Of a stretch of DNA of 44,791 nucleotides, positions 41,769 through 44,791 are shown one piece after another (the stretch's first letter is position 1; each line of letters begins with the position of its first letter). The notes under the pieces were generated by a model. That model saw only the letters and a list, made by a program, of their open reading frames with translations, was not told the origin of the DNA and did not search any database. The stretch lies in contig NZ_JACHEP010000025.1 of NCBI RefSeq assembly GCF_014201465.1, forward strand, positions 1 through 44,791, read 5' to 3'. The translations under genes were made by a program, and so were the position numbers. Source of the stretch: Anoxybacteroides tepidamans (GTDB taxonomy: Bacteria; Bacillota; Bacilli; Bacillales; Anoxybacillaceae).

Positions 41769-43937
41769 TTGGAGAAAAGAGAAGCGCTTATTCGTGTCAT
41801 TGCGAACGAATTAAAACTTTCGGTGCAACAAGTAAATAACGTGATCTCGCTTTCGGAAGAAGGAAATACGGTTCCGTTTATCGCTCGTTACCGGAAGGAA
41901 TTAACGGGTGCTTTAGACGAAGTAAAGATTCGCGATATACTTGAAAGATGGAGCTATTTGCAACATCTCGAGCAGCGGAAAGAAGAAGTGATTCGCCTTA
42001 TTGATGAGCAAGGAAAATTGACGGACGAATTAAAAAACGCCATTAACAAAGCAACAAAATTGCAGCAAGTTGAAGATTTATACAGACCATATAAACAAAA
42101 ACGAAGAACGAAAGCAACAGTCGCTAAAGAGAAAGGGCTAGAGCCGTTGGCAGAATGGCTGCTTACATTCCCGGTGAACCTAGCGCCGGAGGAAAAAGCG
42201 CGGGAATTTATCAATCCGGAAAAAGGTGTTGAGACGGTGGACGAGGCGTTGCAGGGAGCGAAAGACATCATTGCCGAGCAAATCTCCGATGATGCTTCCA
42301 TCCGTCAATGGATCCGCACGCAAACATGGAAAAAAGGAATCATCATGTCTGCGGGAAAAGAAGTAGAAAAAGATGAGAAAAACGTATACGAAATGTATTA
42401 CGAATATGAAGAACCTGTACATAAAATTGTTCCGCATCGCATTTTAGCGCTCAATCGCGGCGAAAAAGAAGAAGTATTGCGTGTTTCCATTCAAGCGCCT
42501 GTCGAAGAGATAATAGAGTATGTAAAAATAAAGGTGATTGGAAACAAGCAGCAATCGCCAGTAGCTCCTCTTGTAGCTGAGGCGGTAGAAGATGGCTATA
42601 AACGTTTAATTGAGCCGTCCATTGCACGGGATATTCGCAATGAATTAACAGAGAAAGCGGAAGAGAGAGCGATCCACATTTTTGCAGAAAATTTGCGTAA
42701 TTTGTTATTGCAGCCGCCATTAAAAGGGAAGATTATACTCGGTGTCGATCCTGCTTATCGCACGGGCTGCAAACTGGCGGTTGTGGATGAAACGGGAAAG
42801 CTGTTAAAAATTGATGTCGTCTATCCGCATCCACCTCATGCGAAATGGGAAGAAGCGAGAGAAAAGCTTATTGGCATTATTCAAGAGTACGGCGTGCAAA
42901 TGATTGCGATCGGAAATGGTACCGCATCGCGTGAAACGGAGCAGTTTGTCGCTGATACAATCAAGCAACTGAAACAAGAAATATTTTATTTGATTGTCAA
43001 TGAAGCAGGAGCAAGCGTTTATTCCGCTTCAGATTTGGCGCGTCAAGAATTTCCGGATTTACAAGTAGAGGAGCGAAGCGCGGTTTCGATTGCGCGGCGT
43101 GTACAAGACCCTCTTGCCGAGCTGGTGAAAATTGACCCGAAATCTGTCGGGGTTGGCCAGTATCAACATGATGTTTCACAAAAAAAATTAGAAGAATCGC
43201 TCCGCTTTGTCGTTGAAACAGTTGTCAACCAAGTCGGTGTGAACGTTAATACAGCTTCTGTTTCTCTTTTGCAATATGTATCAGGATTATCGAAAACGGT
43301 TGCTGAAAATATTGTTAAACGAAGAGAAGAACAAGGTAAATTTAAAAATCGCAGCGAATTAAAAAACATCCCGCGGCTCGGAGCGAAAACGTACGAACAA
43401 TGCATTGGGTTTTTACGCATTATCGATGGGGAGGAGCCGTTAGACCGGACACCAATCCATCCTGAGAGATATGAGGAAGTGAAAAAACTGCTGCGCCAAA
43501 TCGGGTTTACGACGTCAGACATCGGCAGTGAAGCGCTTCGCGAAGCCTTGCAAACAATATCGATCAAAGAAACAGCCGAATCACTTGGAATCGGCGAAAT
43601 AACACTAAAAGATATTGTCGAGGCATTAATTCGGCCAGAACGGGATCCGCGTGATGAACTACCGAAACCGCTATTGCGCAAAGATATTTTAACAATGGAA
43701 GATTTGAAAAAAGGAATGGAATTGGAAGGAACGGTGCGCAATGTCGTTGATTTTGGCGCGTTTGTCGATATCGGCGTCAAGCAAGATGGACTTGTTCATA
43801 TTTCAAAGCTAAGCAAGCAATATGTGCGGCATCCGCTTGATGTTGTATCGGTAGGAGAAGTCGTGAAAGTTTGGGTCGACAGTGTCGATGTGGCAAAAGG
43901 AAGAGTTTCATTATCGATGCTTCCACCAGAACAATGA
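41769..43937 (+). CDS. tex: Tex transcription accessory protein
   Basis: Nucleic-acid-binding protein of the Tex family, 722 residues. Domains in order: helical N-terminal part, YqgF/RNase H-like fold (about 325-450; LGVDPAYRTGCKLAVVDE, IAIGNGTASRETE), helix-hairpin-helix pair (about 490-560; NRSELKNIPRLGAKTYEQC) and a C-terminal S1 RNA-binding domain (about 645-720; GTVRNVVDFGAFVDIG). The start is TTG 41769 with TGGAGG 11 bases before. It precedes cmpA and the SprT-like gene as in B. subtilis. Confidence 0.95.
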   Translation: MEKREALIRVIANELKLSVQQVNNVISLSEEGNTVPFIARYRKELTGALDEVKIRDILERWSYLQHLEQRKEEVIRLIDEQGKLTDELKNAINKATKLQQVEDLYRPYKQKRRTKATVAKEKGLEPLAEWLLTFPVNLAPEEKAREFINPEKGVETVDEALQGAKDIIAEQISDDASIRQWIRTQTWKKGIIMSAGKEVEKDEKNVYEMYYEYEEPVHKIVPHRILALNRGEKEEVLRVSIQAPVEEIIEYVKIKVIGNKQQSPVAPLVAEAVEDGYKRLIEPSIARDIRNELTEKAEERAIHIFAENLRNLLLQPPLKGKIILGVDPAYRTGCKLAVVDETGKLLKIDVVYPHPPHAKWEEAREKLIGIIQEYGVQMIAIGNGTASRETEQFVADTIKQLKQEIFYLIVNEAGASVYSASDLARQEFPDLQVEERSAVSIARRVQDPLAELVKIDPKSVGVGQYQHDVSQKKLEESLRFVVETVVNQVGVNVNTASVSLLQYVSGLSKTVAENIVKRREEQGKFKNRSELKNIPRLGAKTYEQCIGFLRIIDGEEPLDRTPIHPERYEEVKKLLRQIGFTTSDIGSEALREALQTISIKETAESLGIGEITLKDIVEALIRPERDPRDELPKPLLRKDILTMEDLKKGMELEGTVRNVVDFGAFVDIGVKQDGLVHISKLSKQYVRHPLDVVSVGEVVKVWVDSVDVAKGRVSLSMLPPEQ

Positions 43938-43939
43938 AA

Positions 43940-43973
43940 AAACACTGCCTTTACGAGCAGTGTTTTTTTTGAT
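43940..43973. terminator. Terminator of tex, overlapping the end of cmpA
   Basis: AAACACTGC/GCAGTGTTT with a short loop and eight T residues on the plus strand. The same stem contains the last codons and stop of cmpA on the minus strand. Confidence 0.9.
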
Positions 43974-44064
43974 AAAAAAACCAGCATTGATTTAACAACT
44001 TAATTTGATATCGATTTTTTTCGTAATAAGCCCGTCTCATTTGATTTTTTAACCATGTTGGCAT
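43951..44064 (-). CDS. cmpA: Cortex morphogenetic protein CmpA
   Basis: A 37-residue sporulation protein that, in B. subtilis, acts with ClpXP in quality control of spore envelope assembly by targeting SpoIVA. The sequence begins [15 protein letters not shown] and ends [10 protein letters not shown], essentially the known CmpA, at the same place between tex and the SprT-like gene. ATG 44064 follows GGAGGG on the minus strand. The gene is convergent with tex, and its last codons form the tex terminator stem. Confidence 0.92.
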   Translation of the reverse strand: MPTWLKNQMRRAYYEKNRYQIKLLNQCWFFYQKKHCS

Positions 44065-44146
44065 AAAACTTACCCTCCATTTTGAAAAGGTAGTATATAA
44101 TGTATGTATAGGAAAGTCGTCCTGTGTCAGAAAAGGTGGAAAGAAA

Positions 44147-44617
44147 ATGGAACAAAATGAGTTGCAAAAACTAGTTGAAACCATATCATGGAAGTTTTTT
44201 CAAAAACCATTTCAGCATCAAGCGCTGTTTAACCCGCGATTGCGAACAACGGGGGGGCGATATTTATTGCGTTCCCATAATATTGAAATTAATCCAAAAT
44301 ATTATGAGGTGTTTGGTGAAGAAGAACTTGTTTCGATTATTAAGCATGAGTTGTGCCATTACCATCTTCATTTAGAGGGAAAAGGGTATCGGCACGGAGA
44401 TCAAGATTTTCGTGTGTTGTTACATCAGGTAAAGGCGCCTCGGTATTGTCGCCCTCTCCCTAACCAGAACAGAAAAGTCGCCCATCTTTTCTACGTTTAC
44501 GTCTGTTTGCATTGCGGCTTAACGTATCAACGAAAAAGAAGGATGAATACGAATCGATATGTTTGCGGAAAATGTAAAGGGAGATTGAAAATGATCGAAA
44601 CAAGCAACAAAAACTAA
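44147..44617 (+). CDS. SprT-like zinc metalloprotein (YdcK-like)
   Basis: Member of the SprT family, 156 residues. HELCHYHLH (about 67-75) is the HExxH metal site. A C-terminal zinc ribbon follows with CLHCG and CGKCKG. Its position after tex and cmpA equals that of B. subtilis ydcK. Family members in eukaryotes cut DNA-protein crosslinks; the bacterial role is not established. ATG 44147 follows AAAAGGTGGAAAG. Confidence 0.9.
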   Translation: MEQNELQKLVETISWKFFQKPFQHQALFNPRLRTTGGRYLLRSHNIEINPKYYEVFGEEELVSIIKHELCHYHLHLEGKGYRHGDQDFRVLLHQVKAPRYCRPLPNQNRKVAHLFYVYVCLHCGLTYQRKRRMNTNRYVCGKCKGRLKMIETSNKN

Positions 44618-44696
44618 TCATGATTGGTGCTCAAAAAATGATCAACGAATCAACATGGTGTATGAATCATGGGTGTTGATTATCCATTATTTTACT

Positions 44697-44791
44697 TATA
44701 TAAATACAACTGGGAGGTTTAACTTATGGCTGACGAAAAAGTAGACTCCCTATTTTTTCGACTGTCGGAGGCAAGTCTGTGACTTGCCTTC
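44697..44791 (+). repeat. Dispersed structured repeat, copy 2 (cut by window end)
   Basis: Matches 20435-20530 almost base for base: TATATAAATACAACTGG, GAGGTTTAACTT, TGGCTGACGAAAAAG, AGACTCCCTATTTT, TCGACTGTCGGAGGCAAGTC. Here the start codon is ATG (44726) with GGGAGG before it, and there is one additional T in the T run. The window ends within the hairpin part. Confidence 0.75.

Overview
The window looks like chromosome from a thermophilic Bacillaceae bacterium of the Anoxybacillus/Geobacillus type. This rests on gene order (rRNA/tRNA array, rocF, sigW-rsiW, cdaA-cdaR-glmM-glmS; later ddl-murF-cshA ... ydcA, acpS, ydcC, alr, mazE-mazF, tex, cmpA, sprT-like), on protein sequences close to Bacillus subtilis and Geobacillus families, and on frequent TTG/GTG starts behind strong GGAGG ribosome binding sites. 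The genus is an inference; no 16S sequence is in the window.

Layout. 1-1800: 3' end of a 5S rRNA gene and ten tRNA genes. The array is interrupted by two copies of an unrecognised structured insertion, each behind a truncated tRNA 5' end, and by a hairpin-rich non-coding stretch. 1841-9858: arginase; autoregulated SigW with its anti-sigma factor; the c-di-AMP synthase module cdaA-cdaR; phosphoglucosamine mutase glmM; and glmS under its self-cleaving ribozyme. 9859-13300: accessory and decayed DNA holding a TetR-regulated pair of SMR efflux subunits, a truncated metallochaperone-like gene, a broken TipAS-domain remnant and possible IS debris. 13500-19900: an amidohydrolase with a three-gene ABC importer (probably nucleobase-type uptake and deamination), then a chemoreceptor. 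19900-21760: mobile-element graveyard with a group II intron 5' stub, a dispersed structured repeat, a DinB gene and a collapsed IscB/IsrB-type element with its omega RNA, inserted between ltaS and the ltaS terminator. 21760-29470: lipoteichoic acid synthase, a Ktr potassium channel, a c-di-AMP riboswitch controlling kimA, and sporulation genes ytaF and spo0M. 29536-32958: a MurG-like glycosyltransferase and a decayed deacetylase/DedA/glycosyltransferase cluster. 33114-44617: cell-wall, RNA-helicase and toxin-antitoxin housekeeping genes. The window ends inside a second copy of the dispersed repeat.

How the genes connect. CdaA makes c-di-AMP and CdaR controls it. GlmM, encoded in the same operon, is a known CdaA inhibitor in relatives and also feeds UDP-GlcNAc synthesis with GlmS. 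Two potassium uptake genes, one under a c-di-AMP riboswitch, lie about 20 kb away. Alr, Ddl, MurF and a MurG-like enzyme supply peptidoglycan, and LtaS makes lipoteichoic acid. The stress-sigma operon (rsbR...sigB...rsbX), which lies between mazF and tex in B. subtilis, is absent at that site. The observations that fit no feature I recognise best are the twin insertions in the tRNA array.
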